NCBI RefSeq assembly: GCF_031760065.1
Contig: NZ_CP134500.1
Location: 1,550,001 to 1,614,000 of the forward strand
Source of the DNA: Streptomyces durocortorensis
Lineage (GTDB): Bacteria; Actinomycetota; Actinomycetes; Streptomycetales; Streptomycetaceae
Direction: 5' to 3'
Length of the DNA: 64,000 nt
A program made the position numbers and the translations under genes. Shown here one piece after another: positions 8,959 to 19,424 of this stretch. Below the pieces are notes generated by a model. The model did not search any database, was not told the origin of the DNA, and saw nothing but the letters and a program-made list of their open reading frames with translations. The stretch's first letter is position 1. The number at the start of each line of letters is the position of its first letter.

Positions 8959-10947
8959 TCACTCGCCGGGCTTGAAGGACACCGGCAGCCGGGGCGGCTC
9001 GCTGCCGGACGGTGGGGTCTGGAGCGTCTTGAGTGCGAACTCCATGACCTGCTTGTAGATCGGGCCGCAGATCTGGCCGCCGAAGTAGCTGCCCTTGGTG
9101 GGGTTCTGGATCGCGCAGTACACGGTGACCTGCGGGTTGTCGGCCGGGGCGAATCCGGCGAAGGAGGCGGTGTAGCCCTTGTAGACACCGCGGACCGGGT
9201 CGACCCGGTTGGCGGTGCCGGTCTTGCCCGCGACCCGGTAGCCGGGGATCGCGGCCTTGGTGCCGGTGCCCTCCTGGTCCTCGACGACCGACTCCAGCAT
9301 CGTCGACAGGGTCCTGGCGGTCTTCTCGCTGACCACCCGGGTCTCCTCGGGGGCCTCGGCGGGGGTGAAGCGGCCGTCGGAGCCCTTGGTTCCGCGTACC
9401 AGGGTGGGGGCGATCCGGACTCCGCCGTTGGCGACCGTGGAGTAGACCGAGGCGGCCTGGACGGCGTTGATGGAGAGCCCCTGGCCGAAGGGGATCGTGT
9501 ACTGCTGCGAGGTCGACCAGTCCTTGGGGGGGGCGAGGAGGCCGGGCGACTCGCCGGGGTAGCCGAGGCCCGTCTTGGAGCCGAGGCCGAACTTGCGCAG
9601 GTAGTCGTAGAGGACCTGGTTGGACTCGGCCTGGGTCTTGCCGAGCTGACCGGTCGCCAGGATGGTCCCGATGTTGCTGGACTTGGCGAGGACCCCGTTG
9701 AGCGTGAGGTACCAGGTGGGGTGGTCGACGTCGTCCTTGAAGAGCCGGTCGCCGCGGTGCAGCCGGTTGGGCACGGTGACATGGGTGCCGGGCGTGGCGG
9801 CCTTCTCCTCCAGCACGGCGGCCATGGACATGACCTTGCTGGTGGAGCCGGGCTCGTACACGTCCTGGAGGGCGGCGTTGCCCAGGGAGGCGGAGGTGGC
9901 CTGGGAGAGGTCGTTGGGGTCGTAGCCGGGCGCGTTCGCCATGGCCAGCAGCTCACCGGTCCTGCTGTTCTGCACGATGACGTAGCCGCGGTCGGCCTTG
10001 GACTTCTCGACCTGGTCGCTGATGGCCTTCTGGGCGGCCCACTGGATGTCGCGGTCGATGGTCAGCTCGATGTCGGAGCCGGGCACGGCCGGGATCTCGC
10101 GGGTGCCCGCGGTGGGGACGTGGCGGCCGCCGGCCTGGGCGTAGCGGATCTTGCCGTCCTCGCCCGCGAGCTCCTTGTTCAGCTGCGATTCCAGGCCCCC
10201 GCCGCCCTTGCCGTCGTCGCTGACGAATCCCAGTATCCCGGCGGCGAGATCCCCGTTGGGGTAGACCCTCTTGGTGGTCGGCTCCTGGAAGACCCCCGCC
10301 AGGACATTGGCCCCCGGGCCGCCGTTCGCCTTGTCCTCGGCGGCCTTCTCGGCGAATGCGGCCTTGAGGTCCTTGATCTGCTTCCAGACCTGGGGCGTCT
10401 GCCGGTAGGCCAGGACGGTGTAGCGGCTCTTCGGCGCGGAGAGCTTCTTGGCCAGCTCCTCGGCGTCCTTGCCGAGGATCGGGGCGAGCAGGGCGGCCGC
10501 CTGCTGGGGGGCGTCGGGGGCCCCGCTGTCCTTGGGCGTGAACATCTTGGGGTCGGCCGTGATGTTGTGCGCGTCGACGCTGGTGGCGAGCGCGATGCCG
10601 TTGCGGTCGGTGATCTCCCCGCGCTCCGCGGCGACCGTGTGCTCCCAGTACCGGTTCTTCTCGGCCTTGGCCGCGTACGCACTGGCGTCGACGGCCTGGA
10701 CCTGGAGCAGCCGGGCCACGAAGGCCAGCATGACCAGCGTCAGCCCGAGGCTGACCAGCCGCAGCCGGGGGCGCGGGCTGCCCAGACGCAGGGAGCGCGG
10801 CGCCCGGCCGCGTGCGGTGCTGCGCCCCGGGGCGGGGCGTGGGCGGCGCGCCGGGGGGCGCGCGCCGGAGCGAGGGGTGCGGCTCGATCCGTTACGGGGA
10901 CGGGCCGGGCCGGGCACACGGCGGCGCGGCGGTTCCTTGGACGGCAC
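8959..10947 (-). CDS. ftsI: Class B penicillin-binding protein FtsI (PBP3), septal transpeptidase
   Basis: FtsI cross-links septal peptidoglycan as the partner of FtsW. From GTG 10947 the protein is 662 aa. It has a basic Pro/Arg-rich cytoplasmic tail of about 60 residues, one membrane anchor (VSLGLTLVMLAFVARLLQV), the dimerisation/pedestal domain beginning ERGEITDRNG, and a transpeptidase domain with STSK (active-site Ser, near residue 367), SSN and GKTGTA. The start is 4 bp after the ftsL stop, with GGCAGGTGA as ribosome site. The long arginine-rich tail is an actinobacterial feature. Confidence 0.96.
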   Translation of the reverse strand: MPSKEPPRRRVPGPARPRNGSSRTPRSGARPPARRPRPAPGRSTARGRAPRSLRLGSPRPRLRLVSLGLTLVMLAFVARLLQVQAVDASAYAAKAEKNRYWEHTVAAERGEITDRNGIALATSVDAHNITADPKMFTPKDSGAPDAPQQAAALLAPILGKDAEELAKKLSAPKSRYTVLAYRQTPQVWKQIKDLKAAFAEKAAEDKANGGPGANVLAGVFQEPTTKRVYPNGDLAAGILGFVSDDGKGGGGLESQLNKELAGEDGKIRYAQAGGRHVPTAGTREIPAVPGSDIELTIDRDIQWAAQKAISDQVEKSKADRGYVIVQNSRTGELLAMANAPGYDPNDLSQATSASLGNAALQDVYEPGSTSKVMSMAAVLEEKAATPGTHVTVPNRLHRGDRLFKDDVDHPTWYLTLNGVLAKSSNIGTILATGQLGKTQAESNQVLYDYLRKFGLGSKTGLGYPGESPGLLAPPKDWSTSQQYTIPFGQGLSINAVQAASVYSTVANGGVRIAPTLVRGTKGSDGRFTPAEAPEETRVVSEKTARTLSTMLESVVEDQEGTGTKAAIPGYRVAGKTGTANRVDPVRGVYKGYTASFAGFAPADNPQVTVYCAIQNPTKGSYFGGQICGPIYKQVMEFALKTLQTPPSGSEPPRLPVSFKPGE

Positions 10948-10951
10948 TGCG

Positions 10952-11521
10952 TCACCTGCCGGGGCTCGTCGGGGGCGGGCTGCTCTCCGCCTCGGGGGCG
11001 GTCGCGGCGTCCGGCCCGGTCGCGGGTGCGGAGGTCGTGGGTACGGCCTCGGAGGGCGACGCGGAACCGGCGGCCGGGGCGTCGGGGCCCGGTGAGGCGT
11101 CGGCGTCGGCCGAAGCGCTGGGGCTGGGGCTGGGGCTGGGCGACGGCGGGGCGGTGGCCTCGGTGGGTACGCCGCGGACCGTGCCGTCCGGATTGAGGAA
11201 GGCGGGGTTGCCGCCGGGGACCATGCCCAGCTCCCGGGCGCGGCGCTCCAGGGCATCGGGCTGGGAGCGGCTGTCGACGTCGCGCTGGAGGGCCTGCTGC
11301 TCGTCGGTGAGCTCGGTGGTCTCCCGCTTGAGCTTGCTGAGCCTGAACGACCCTTCGTTGAGCGCGGAGTTCAGCAGGAGCAGGGCGATGAGCCCACCGC
11401 CCAGGAGCAGGACGACCAGCAGGACGAAGGGGGTGCGGGCCGCGGTGCTGGGCCCGGTGGACGGCATCAGCCGGGCGAGCCGTCCGGCCCGCCCCTTCAG
11501 CGGTGCGGCCGGTTTGCTCAC
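10952..11521 (-). CDS. ftsL: FtsL-like septum formation protein with Pro/Ser-rich tail
   Basis: FtsL is a small bitopic coiled-coil protein of the FtsQLB complex. This 189-residue product has a short basic N-terminus, one membrane span (FVLLVVLLLGGGLIALLLL), a coiled coil (LSKLKRETTELTDEQQALQRDVDS) and the typical ELGMVPGGNPAFL motif. About 80 residues rich in Pro, Ser, Ala and Thr follow on the outside. Part of that tail is encoded by a hexanucleotide repeat, CTGGGG on the plus strand, four units at 11118-11140 with the last imperfect. The position between rsmH and ftsI is diagnostic. Confidence 0.88.
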   Translation of the reverse strand: MSKPAAPLKGRAGRLARLMPSTGPSTAARTPFVLLVVLLLGGGLIALLLLNSALNEGSFRLSKLKRETTELTDEQQALQRDVDSRSQPDALERRARELGMVPGGNPAFLNPDGTVRGVPTEATAPPSPSPSPSPSASADADASPGPDAPAAGSASPSEAVPTTSAPATGPDAATAPEAESSPPPTSPGR

Positions 11522-11540
11522 CGCCCGGCTCCCGTGGCGC

Positions 11541-12506
11541 TCATCGCTCCTCCTCGCGGATGCGCTGGGCGCCGCGCAGCCGGGCGGGGGCTGCGCGCCG
11601 GTTCTCGGCGACCTCCTCCTCGGTGGGGAGCTCCGCGCCCCGGGTGAGGAGCTTCAGGCGGGGCTGGTAGCGCTCGGGGACGACGGGGAGTCCGGGCGGC
11701 GCGGTGTTGGCGGCGCCTGCCGCGAAGACCTGCTTGACGAGCCGGTCCTCCAGCGAGTGGTAGGACAGGACGGCGACCCGGCCCCCGACGGCGAGGCTGT
11801 CAACGGCCGCCGGGATGGCCCGCTCCAGGACGCTGAGCTCGCCGTTGACCTCGATGCGCAGGGCCTGGAAGGTGCGCTTGGCGGGGTTGCCGCCGGTGCG
11901 CTTGGCGGCCTGCGGCAGCGCGTCGCGGATCAGCTCGACGAGCCGGGCGCTGTTGCTGAACGGCTCCTTGTCGCGCTCGCGCACGATGGCCGAGACGATC
12001 CGCTTGGCCTGCTTCTCCTCGCCGTACGCCCGCAGGATCCGGACCAGTTCGCCGGGCGGGTAGGTGTTGAGCACCTCGGCGGCGCCCATGCCGGTGGACT
12101 GGTCCATGCGCATGTCGAGCGGGGCGTCCTGGGCGTACGCGAATCCGCGGTCGGCCTCGTCGAGCTGCATGGAGGAGACGCCGAGGTCGAAGAGCACGCC
12201 CTGGACCTTGGGGGTCCCGAGGCGGGCGAGGACGTCGGGAAGTTCGTCGTAGACCGCGTGGACGAGGGTGGCCCGGTCTCCGTAGGGGGCGAGCCGTTCG
12301 CCGGAGAGGCGCAGGGCTTCCTTGTCCCGGTCCAGGGCGATCAGCCGGGCGGTGGGGAAGGAGGCGAGCAGGGCCTCGCTGTGACCGCCGAGGCCGAGGG
12401 TGCAGTCGACGACCACGGGCTCCGGGTGGGCCGGGTCCTGGAGAGCCGGGGCCAACAGGTCCAGACACCTCTGGAGCATCACCGGGACGTGTCGGGTCTG
12501 GCTCAA
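11541..12506 (-). CDS. rsmH: 16S rRNA m4C1402 methyltransferase RsmH (MraW)
   Basis: RsmH methylates N4 of C1402 in 16S rRNA with S-adenosylmethionine. The product is 321 aa. The start [13 protein letters not shown], the SAM-binding motif [14 protein letters not shown], the [19 protein letters not shown] stretch, MRMDQ and [13 protein letters not shown] near the end are all family hallmarks. The start codon is TTG at 12506 with GAGAGGG about 6 bases upstream. It is the first visible gene of the dcw transcript. No mraZ is present upstream. Confidence 0.95.
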   Translation of the reverse strand: MSQTRHVPVMLQRCLDLLAPALQDPAHPEPVVVDCTLGLGGHSEALLASFPTARLIALDRDKEALRLSGERLAPYGDRATLVHAVYDELPDVLARLGTPKVQGVLFDLGVSSMQLDEADRGFAYAQDAPLDMRMDQSTGMGAAEVLNTYPPGELVRILRAYGEEKQAKRIVSAIVRERDKEPFSNSARLVELIRDALPQAAKRTGGNPAKRTFQALRIEVNGELSVLERAIPAAVDSLAVGGRVAVLSYHSLEDRLVKQVFAAGAANTAPPGLPVVPERYQPRLKLLTRGAELPTEEEVAENRRAAPARLRGAQRIREEER

Positions 12507-12926
12507 TGCGCCCTCTCAGGCTCTGTCCCGCGCGGCCGGCACGTACGTCCTGGTCCCCGCCCGCTCCGAAGGGGAGGTCCGCCGGCGCCGGGGAAGGGGC
12601 GTCGGCCGACCGGGAGCGGGAGAGGGCCGGGCCGCACGTACGCCGCACATCACGGGGAAAAAACGGGAATATGCAGGGGGTGCGATGGGGCGGTGGGTTA
12701 TGGAAGGGGGATGGTGACTTCGCGTTACTTTAGTCCACCCTGCCATTCGATCGATTCGCGATCAACGAACCAGGCAGCGAGTCGTCCCACCCGTCCGGAC
12801 GCGGCGATCTCACTCGAACGGGCGCACTCCAGGGCCTGTGGGTTACCTCACAACAAGCCGCGTTGATGTTCTTTGTCCGCTTCTCACAGCACTCCCGGAC
12901 CAGGTGGGAAGGCTAACGTCGTAGCC
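12507..12926. other. 420-bp divergent intergenic region (dcw / carbonic anhydrase)
   Basis: No convincing gene is present, and in particular no MraZ-like coding frame. On the minus strand, TAAAGT (12727-12732) is the best -10 candidate for the dcw transcript, which would give a leader of about 210 nt, but no clear -35 pairs with it. On the plus strand, TAACGT (12914-12919) precedes the carbonic anhydrase ATG by 7 nt. A locally AT-rich patch around 12655-12740 separates the two. Confidence 0.5.
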
Positions 12927-13490
12927 ATGTCGACTTCCGCTCACTCCTCCACCGAGCCCGTGACGCCCACCGCCGCAGCGGTCCGCGAGAGCGGCGAGGT
13001 CACCGACCAGCTGGTCGCACTGAACTCCCGGTACGCGAAGGACTTCCGCGATCCGGGCATGGACGCTCGGCCCGTCCTCCAGGTCGCCATCGTCGCCTGC
13101 ATGGACGCCCGCCTCGACCTCCACGCCGCGCTGGGTCTGGAACTCGGCGACTGCCACACCATCCGCAACGCGGGCGGCGTGGTCACCGACGACGTGATCC
13201 GCTCGCTGACCATCAGCCAGCGGGCGCTCGGCACCCGCAGCATCATCCTCATCCACCACACCAACTGCGGCCTGGAATCCCTCACCGAGGACTTCCGGCA
13301 GGAGCTGGAGCGTGAGGTGGGGCAGCGGCCCGTGTGGGCGGTGGAGGCCTACACCGACGCCGACCAGGACGTACGCCAGTCCATGCAGCGGGTCCGCACC
13401 TCGCCGTTCCTCCTGCACAACGACGACGTCCGGGGCTTCGTCTTCGACGTGACCACCGGTCTGCTGCGCGAGATCCACTCCGAGTCCTGA
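12927..13490 (+). CDS. Beta-class carbonic anhydrase
   Basis: The enzyme interconverts CO2 and bicarbonate. The 187-residue protein has the zinc site of the beta class: C58 and D60-x-R62 in VACMDAR, then H111 and C114 in HHTNCG. The IRNAGG motif is also present. The ATG at 12927 has no ribosome site close by. Instead TAACGT ends 7 nt upstream, which suggests a leaderless transcript. An upstream in-frame GTG at 12873 would cross that -10 element. The gene stands alone, divergent from the dcw cluster. Confidence 0.92.
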   Translation: MSTSAHSSTEPVTPTAAAVRESGEVTDQLVALNSRYAKDFRDPGMDARPVLQVAIVACMDARLDLHAALGLELGDCHTIRNAGGVVTDDVIRSLTISQRALGTRSIILIHHTNCGLESLTEDFRQELEREVGQRPVWAVEAYTDADQDVRQSMQRVRTSPFLLHNDDVRGFVFDVTTGLLREIHSES

Positions 13491-13585
13491 ACGGTTCGGG
13501 CCACCCCCTCCCCGGCCTCCCGTCTCCACCTCACACATCCACCACAGTGCCGAAATCGCGACAGACGCTGACATTTCGCACGCAC

Positions 13586-13594
13586 TTATCCACA
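13586..13594 (+). other. DnaA-box-like sequence
   Basis: TTATCCACA is a perfect E. coli-type DnaA box in the gap between carbonic anhydrase and the MoxR gene. It is a single copy and a 9-mer can occur by chance, so function is uncertain. Confidence 0.3.
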
Positions 13595-13730
13595 GGCGAG
13601 TGACACGAAGCGGTAGCGGCAACAAGAATGCGGGTGTGACGTCCTCCGGGCCTTCCGGAAGGGTGTCCGAATTTCGGGGTGGGCCGTGCGGGATGCGTCG
13701 GCCCATGCGCAAAGGGCCGAGGAGGGCCGG

Positions 13731-14782
<1,052 letters not shown>

Positions 14783-14783
<1 letters not shown>

Positions 14784-16150
14784 TGGCGGCCGGCGAGCCC
14801 GGCGCCGTGGAGGACGGCGGCAGGAAGGGCGGCCTGCGGGCCGCGCTGGGCGGGCTGACCACGCGGGGGCGTTCGTTCCTGGCCGCCGGGGTGGCCGCCG
14901 CCGTCTGTGCGTACGTCCTCGGCCAGGGCGACCTGCTGCGCGTCGGGCTGCTGCTGGCCGTACTGCCCCTGGTCTGCGTGACCGTGCTCTACCGCACCCG
15001 CTACCGGGTCACGGGCACCCGGCGGCTCTCGCCGTCCCGGGTGCCCGCGGGCTCGGAGGCCCGGGTCCATCTGCGGATGGACAACGTGTCCCGGCTGCCC
15101 ACCGGTCTGCTGATGCTCCAGGACCGCGTGCCGTACGTGCTGGGGCCGCGGCCCCGCTTCGTGCTGGACCGGGTGGAGGCGGGCGGGCGGCGCGAGGTGT
15201 CCTACCGGGTCCGTTCCGATCTGCGCGGCCGCTATCCGCTCGGCCCGTTGCAGCTGCGGCTCAGCGACCCGTTCGGGATGTGCGAGCTGACCCGTTCCTT
15301 CAGTGCGTACGACACCCTCGTCGTCATCCCGCGGACGGTGCCGCTGCCCGCGCTGCGGCTGGCGGGCGAGGCCTCCGGGTACGGGGACGGGCGGCAGCGC
15401 TCGCTCGCGCTCGCCGGCGAGGACGACATCATTCCGCGCGGCTACCGCCACGGCGACGATCTGCGCCGGGTCCACTGGCGCTCCACCGCACGCCACGGCG
15501 AGCTGATGGTGCGCCGGGAGGAACAGCCGCAGCGCGCCCGGTGCACGGTCCTCCTGGACACCCGGCGCATCGGCTATCACGGGGCCGGGCCGGACTCCGC
15601 CTTCGAGTGGGCGGTGTCGGGAGCGGCCTCCGCGCTGGTGCACATGCTGGAGCGCGGCTTCGCCGTACGCCTGCTCACCGACGACGGGAACGCGGTGCCC
15701 GGCGAAGGGGCCGGCGGCTTCGCCGGTTCCACCCAGGAGTCCGCGGACTCGGCCGGGCTGATGCTCGACACCCTCGCGGTCGTCGGCCATTCCGAGGGCG
15801 GCGGCCTCTCGCGCGCACATGACGTGCTGCGCGGCGGCAACGAGGGGCTGCTCATCGCCTTCTTCGGCGATCTCGACGAGGAGCAGGCCGAGGTCGCGGC
15901 CCGGATGCGGCAGCGGGCCGGCGCGGCGGTCGCCTTCGTCCTGGAGAGCGCCTCCTGGGCGGGCGAGGTGCCCTCCGCGGCCGCCGCCGAGAAGCGGCTG
16001 CGGCGGCTGCGCGAGTCGGGCTGGATCGCGGTGCTGGTCGGGCCGGGCGCCGAGCTGCCCGCGCTGTGGCAGCAGGTGGGCCGGATGCGCACGGACACAC
16101 AGTCCGCCGGGAGCGGCGGTCAGACAGGTTTCGCGGGGGGATGGTCATGA
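14783..16150 (+). CDS. DUF58 domain membrane protein
   Basis: The product is about 455 aa with two N-terminal membrane segments (near residues 28-70). A DUF58 region contains GDDLRRVHWRSTARHGELMVR, the core conserved motif of that family, and resembles a von Willebrand A-type fold. GTG 14780 and ATG 14783 are adjacent possible starts, overlapping the MoxR stop, so translation is likely coupled. The end overlaps the next gene as ATGA. Families of this type act with MoxR ATPases. No catalytic role is evident. Confidence 0.88.
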
Positions 16151-18564
16151 GCGGGCGGACCCGGCTGGCGCTGTGCGCCTACGCGGCGACGCTGCTGGCG
16201 ACGGGGGCACTGCTCCCGCTGGTGGACGGCGTGGGCTGGCTGTTCCAGGCTGCGTTGGTCCTCGGCGTCCAGAGCGGGGTGGGTGCTCTCGCGCGCCGGG
16301 TTCCGCTGGCGCGGTCGCTGACCATCGCCAGCCAGGCCCTGGTCACCCTGCTGCTGCTGACCGTCCTGTTCGCCCGGGATCACGCCCTGTTCGGGGTGGT
16401 GCCGGGCCCGGAGGCCGTGATGCGGCTCGGTGAGCTGCTGGTGGCGGGCGGTGAGGACGTCGGCACGTACGCCATCCCGGCCCCGCTGACGGACGGCATC
16501 CGGCTGATGGTGATCGGCGGGGTGGTGCTCATCGGGCTCGTGGTGGACGCCCTGGCGGTGTCCTTCCGCAGCGCGGCCCCGGCCGGGCTGCCGCTGCTCG
16601 CCCTCTATTCAGTGGCGGCCGGGCTCTCCGGCGGCGGGGCGGGCTGGCTGTGGTTCCTGCTCGCCGCCTGCGGCTATCTGCTGCTCCTGCTGGCGGAGGG
16701 CCGGGACCGGCTCTCCCAGTGGGGCCGGGTCTTCAGCGGCGCCTCGCGCTCCTCGGGCGGCCTGTCGGACGGGCTGGCCGGGGCGGGCGGTGGGTCCTCC
16801 CCGGTCCGCACAGGGCGGCGGATCGGCGTGCTGGCGCTCGGTATCGCCCTGGTCGTCCCGCTGGCCCTGCCCACCCTGGACAGCGGCCTGCTGGGCGGCG
16901 ACGGCCCCGGGACCGGCAAGGGCAGCGGGGGCGGCACCATCTCCGCGGTGAACCCCCTGGTGTCACTGCAGAACAACCTCAACCAGCCGGAGAACCGGGA
17001 GGTGATGACGTACCGCAGCAACATCCAGGACCCGCAGAGCCTGTACCTCCGGATCCTGGCCCTGGACGAGTTCAACGGCAGCGAGTGGCGCTCCTCCACG
17101 CGCCGGCTGACGGACGTTCCCAACCGCCTCCCGCAGCCGACCGGGCTCGGCCGGGATGTCTCCGTCACCGAGGTCCGGACGAACATCTCCGCCTCGCGTT
17201 CGTACCAGCAGACCTATCTGCCGCTCCCCTACCCGGCGAGCGAGGTCCGCATCGACGGCCGCTGGCGGTACGAACCGGAGGGCCGCACCCTCGTCGGCGA
17301 CGACGGGCAGACCACACGCGGTGCGCAGTACGAGGTCGGCAGTCTGGTCGTCGAGCCGACGGCGGAGCAGCTGGCGGCGGCCGGACCGCCGTCGCAGAGC
17401 CTGTCCCAGGAGTACACCCGGGTCCCCGAATCGCTGCCGAGCGTGGTCGCGGAGACCGCCGAGAAGGTCACGGAGGGCTCGGCCAACGCCTACGAGCAGG
17501 CCGTGAAGCTCCAGGACTGGTTCGCCTCCGACGGCGGCTTCACCTACGACACGTCCGTCGCCTCGGGGACCGGGTCCTCGGCCATCGCACGATTCCTCCG
17601 CGACAAGGAGGGCTTCTGCGTCCACTTCTCGTTCTCGATGGCCGCGATGGCCCGGACGCTGGGCATCCCGTCCCGGGTCGCGGTGGGCTTCACCCCGGGC
17701 ACCGTCAAGGCGAACGGGGCGACCTCGGTGGGGCTGCGCGACGCGCACGCCTGGCCCGAGCTGTATTTCGAGGGGGTGGGGTGGACCCGCTTCGAGCCCA
17801 CCCCGAGCCGGGGCAGCGCTCCGGAGTACACCCGGCCCCAGGTCCCCACGGACGACGCGAGCGACCCGGCGCAGCCCTCGGCGGACACCTCGGTCGCCCC
17901 GTCGGCCGCCCCGTCCGCCGACGACAGCTGCCCGCCGCAGCTGCGTCAGGAAGGCGGATGCGGCCCTTCGCAGGAGCCGGGGGCGGCGCTGCCGACCGAC
18001 CGGGGCACTCCGGCGGGCACGGTGCTGCTGCTGATCCTCGGCGCGGTCCTGGTCCTGGTGCTGCCCTTGGCACCGCTGCTCTGGCGCACCCGGACGAGGA
18101 ACCGGCGGCTGGGCTCGGGGGGCCGGACACCCTCGGACGCCGCCGCGCGGACGCTGGCGGCCTGGCAGGAGGTCATCGACACGGCCTGGGACCACGGCAT
18201 CGCGCCGGACGAATCGCTGACGCCCCGGAAGGCGGCGGCCAGGATCGTGCGGCTGGGCCGGCTGGACACCACCGCGGCCGAGGCCGTGCACCGGATCGCG
18301 AGCGCGGTGGAGCAGGTGCTGTACGCCCCCGGGCCTCGCCCGGCGTCCGGCCTGACCGAGGACGCGCTGGCGGTACGGGCGGGCCTCCAGGCCTCGGCCG
18401 ACCGCGGGGCACGGCTCCGGGCAACGCTGCTGCCCCGCTCGTCCGTCCGGGTGGTGTGGGCGGTCGCGGACCGTCGGACGGCACTCGCGGAGCGCTGGGT
18501 GAACCGTCCGGGACACGGCCGCTGGACGGCCCGGCTGCGCCGCCTCGCCCGCCAGCACGGCTGA
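16147..18564 (+). CDS. Transglutaminase-like membrane protein (TgpA type, DUF3488)
   Basis: The 805-residue protein begins with six or so membrane spans and then carries a periplasm-type transglutaminase core. The Cys-His-Asp triad region is recognisable as EGFCVHFSFSMAAMARTLGIPSR (Cys), RDAHAWPELYFEG (His) and the downstream Asp/Glu. A further span (LLLILGAVLVLVLPLAPLL) and a cytoplasmic DUF4129-like tail follow. It starts at ATG 16147, overlapping the DUF58 stop (ATGA) with GGGGG upstream. The triad suggests protease or amide-transfer activity outside the membrane, but the substrate is not known. Confidence 0.9.
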   Translation: MSGRTRLALCAYAATLLATGALLPLVDGVGWLFQAALVLGVQSGVGALARRVPLARSLTIASQALVTLLLLTVLFARDHALFGVVPGPEAVMRLGELLVAGGEDVGTYAIPAPLTDGIRLMVIGGVVLIGLVVDALAVSFRSAAPAGLPLLALYSVAAGLSGGGAGWLWFLLAACGYLLLLLAEGRDRLSQWGRVFSGASRSSGGLSDGLAGAGGGSSPVRTGRRIGVLALGIALVVPLALPTLDSGLLGGDGPGTGKGSGGGTISAVNPLVSLQNNLNQPENREVMTYRSNIQDPQSLYLRILALDEFNGSEWRSSTRRLTDVPNRLPQPTGLGRDVSVTEVRTNISASRSYQQTYLPLPYPASEVRIDGRWRYEPEGRTLVGDDGQTTRGAQYEVGSLVVEPTAEQLAAAGPPSQSLSQEYTRVPESLPSVVAETAEKVTEGSANAYEQAVKLQDWFASDGGFTYDTSVASGTGSSAIARFLRDKEGFCVHFSFSMAAMARTLGIPSRVAVGFTPGTVKANGATSVGLRDAHAWPELYFEGVGWTRFEPTPSRGSAPEYTRPQVPTDDASDPAQPSADTSVAPSAAPSADDSCPPQLRQEGGCGPSQEPGAALPTDRGTPAGTVLLLILGAVLVLVLPLAPLLWRTRTRNRRLGSGGRTPSDAAARTLAAWQEVIDTAWDHGIAPDESLTPRKAAARIVRLGRLDTTAAEAVHRIASAVEQVLYAPGPRPASGLTEDALAVRAGLQASADRGARLRATLLPRSSVRVVWAVADRRTALAERWVNRPGHGRWTARLRRLARQHG

Positions 18565-18594
18565 CCGCGAGGCGCGGGCCACCACGCGCGGCAT

Positions 18595-18650
18595 GGGCGA
18601 GGGCCCCTGGCCAGGACCGGCTTCGGTCCCTTGGCCGGGGGCCTCGCGGT
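18595..18650. terminator. Imperfect extended hairpin after the transglutaminase gene
   Basis: An outer imperfect stem (GCGAGGGCCCCTGGCC against GGCCGGGGGCCTCGC) encloses a perfect inner stem GGACCG-GCTT-CGGTCC. It lies about 30 bp after the stop and may contribute to termination before the stronger hairpin at 18688-18731. Confidence 0.5.
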
Positions 18651-18687
18651 TGCCGCTCCGGGCCGACCCGGCGGGGTCCGAGCGCAC

Positions 18688-18731
18688 ATGGCTGAGGGGC
18701 GCCCGCAGAAATACGGGCGCCCCTCAGCCAT
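18688..18731. terminator. Bidirectional terminator between convergent genes
   Basis: The perfect 18-bp arms ATGGCTGAGGGGCGCCCG and CGGGCGCCCCTCAGCCAT flank the loop CAGAAATA. It separates the plus-strand transglutaminase operon from the minus-strand DUF3040 gene. Like many Streptomyces terminators it has no T-run. Confidence 0.85.
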
Positions 18732-18775
18732 CGGTGTCATACGTCGTACGCCCGCCAGGGATGACGGGGCAGCAC

Positions 18776-19177
18776 CTAGCCCTGTTCGTCGCGGCGGCGC
18801 TGCCACCGCTGCTCGATGCGGTTCATCATCGACCGGCGTTGTCTGGGTCGGCGGCGTGCACCGCTCTCCCCGCTGCCTGCGGCGGCCTGCTGCTGTTCAC
18901 CAGGCTTGGGCACCTTGCGCCATCCGGTGACCGCGAGCACGGCGCAGCCGAGCATGACGAGGAACCCCACCACGCTGATCCAGATCTGCTGGGCGACCAT
19001 TCCGGCCATGAGGAGCGCGATACCCACCAGGAAGCCAGCGACCGCCTGGTAGACCCTTTTCCGGGTGTACGTACGCAGTCCGCTTCCCTCGAGCGCTGTC
19101 GCGAACTTGGGATCTTCGGCGTACAGCGCTCGCTCCATCTGCTCGAGCATGCGCTGCTCGTGCTCCGAGAGCGGCAC
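18776..19177 (-). CDS. DUF3040 small membrane protein
   Basis: The 133-residue protein starts MPLSEHEQRMLEQMERALYA, the defining N-terminus of DUF3040. A pair of membrane helices follows (VYQAVAGFLVGIALLMAGMV and ISVVGFLVMLGCAVLAVTGW), then a basic, Gln/Arg-rich cytoplasmic tail. It starts at GTG 19177 with GAGGAGG well placed upstream. The family is common in actinobacteria near division genes. Its function is unknown. Confidence 0.9.
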   Translation of the reverse strand: MPLSEHEQRMLEQMERALYAEDPKFATALEGSGLRTYTRKRVYQAVAGFLVGIALLMAGMVAQQIWISVVGFLVMLGCAVLAVTGWRKVPKPGEQQQAAAGSGESGARRRPRQRRSMMNRIEQRWQRRRDEQG

Positions 19178-19362
19178 GGGATCCTCCTCGTCGTCGGCCG
19201 CGGGGGCGACCGGTATGCGGCCCTTCCAGGATAGGCAGGGATTCGCCCCCGTGAAACCCGCCCTCTAGCGTTCAGCCAGTCCGGACCGCTATGTCGGCTC
19301 GGCTGCTGAGGCGTAGATTCCCCGACGACCGATCCGTCATGCCGGATGGTGTCACCCGATCA

Positions 19363-19382
19363 TACGGGGCGTACGCCCCGTA
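19363..19382. repeat. 20-bp perfect palindrome TACGGGGC-GTAC-GCCCCGTA
   Basis: The palindrome lies 43 bp past the methyltransferase stop and upstream of the DUF3040 gene on the minus strand. It could end the methyltransferase transcript or be an operator for the DUF3040 promoter. The sequence alone does not decide. Confidence 0.45.
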
Positions 19383-19424
19383 CGGGGGTCCTGAGACCGA
19401 CTCCGTCCGGAGCTGCGTTGCTGA

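Noticed and set aside
8821..11196. 791-codon plus-strand frame opposite ftsI
   Set aside because: It is antisense to an enzyme with all PBP motifs. It has Gly/Val-rich repetitive composition and no family.
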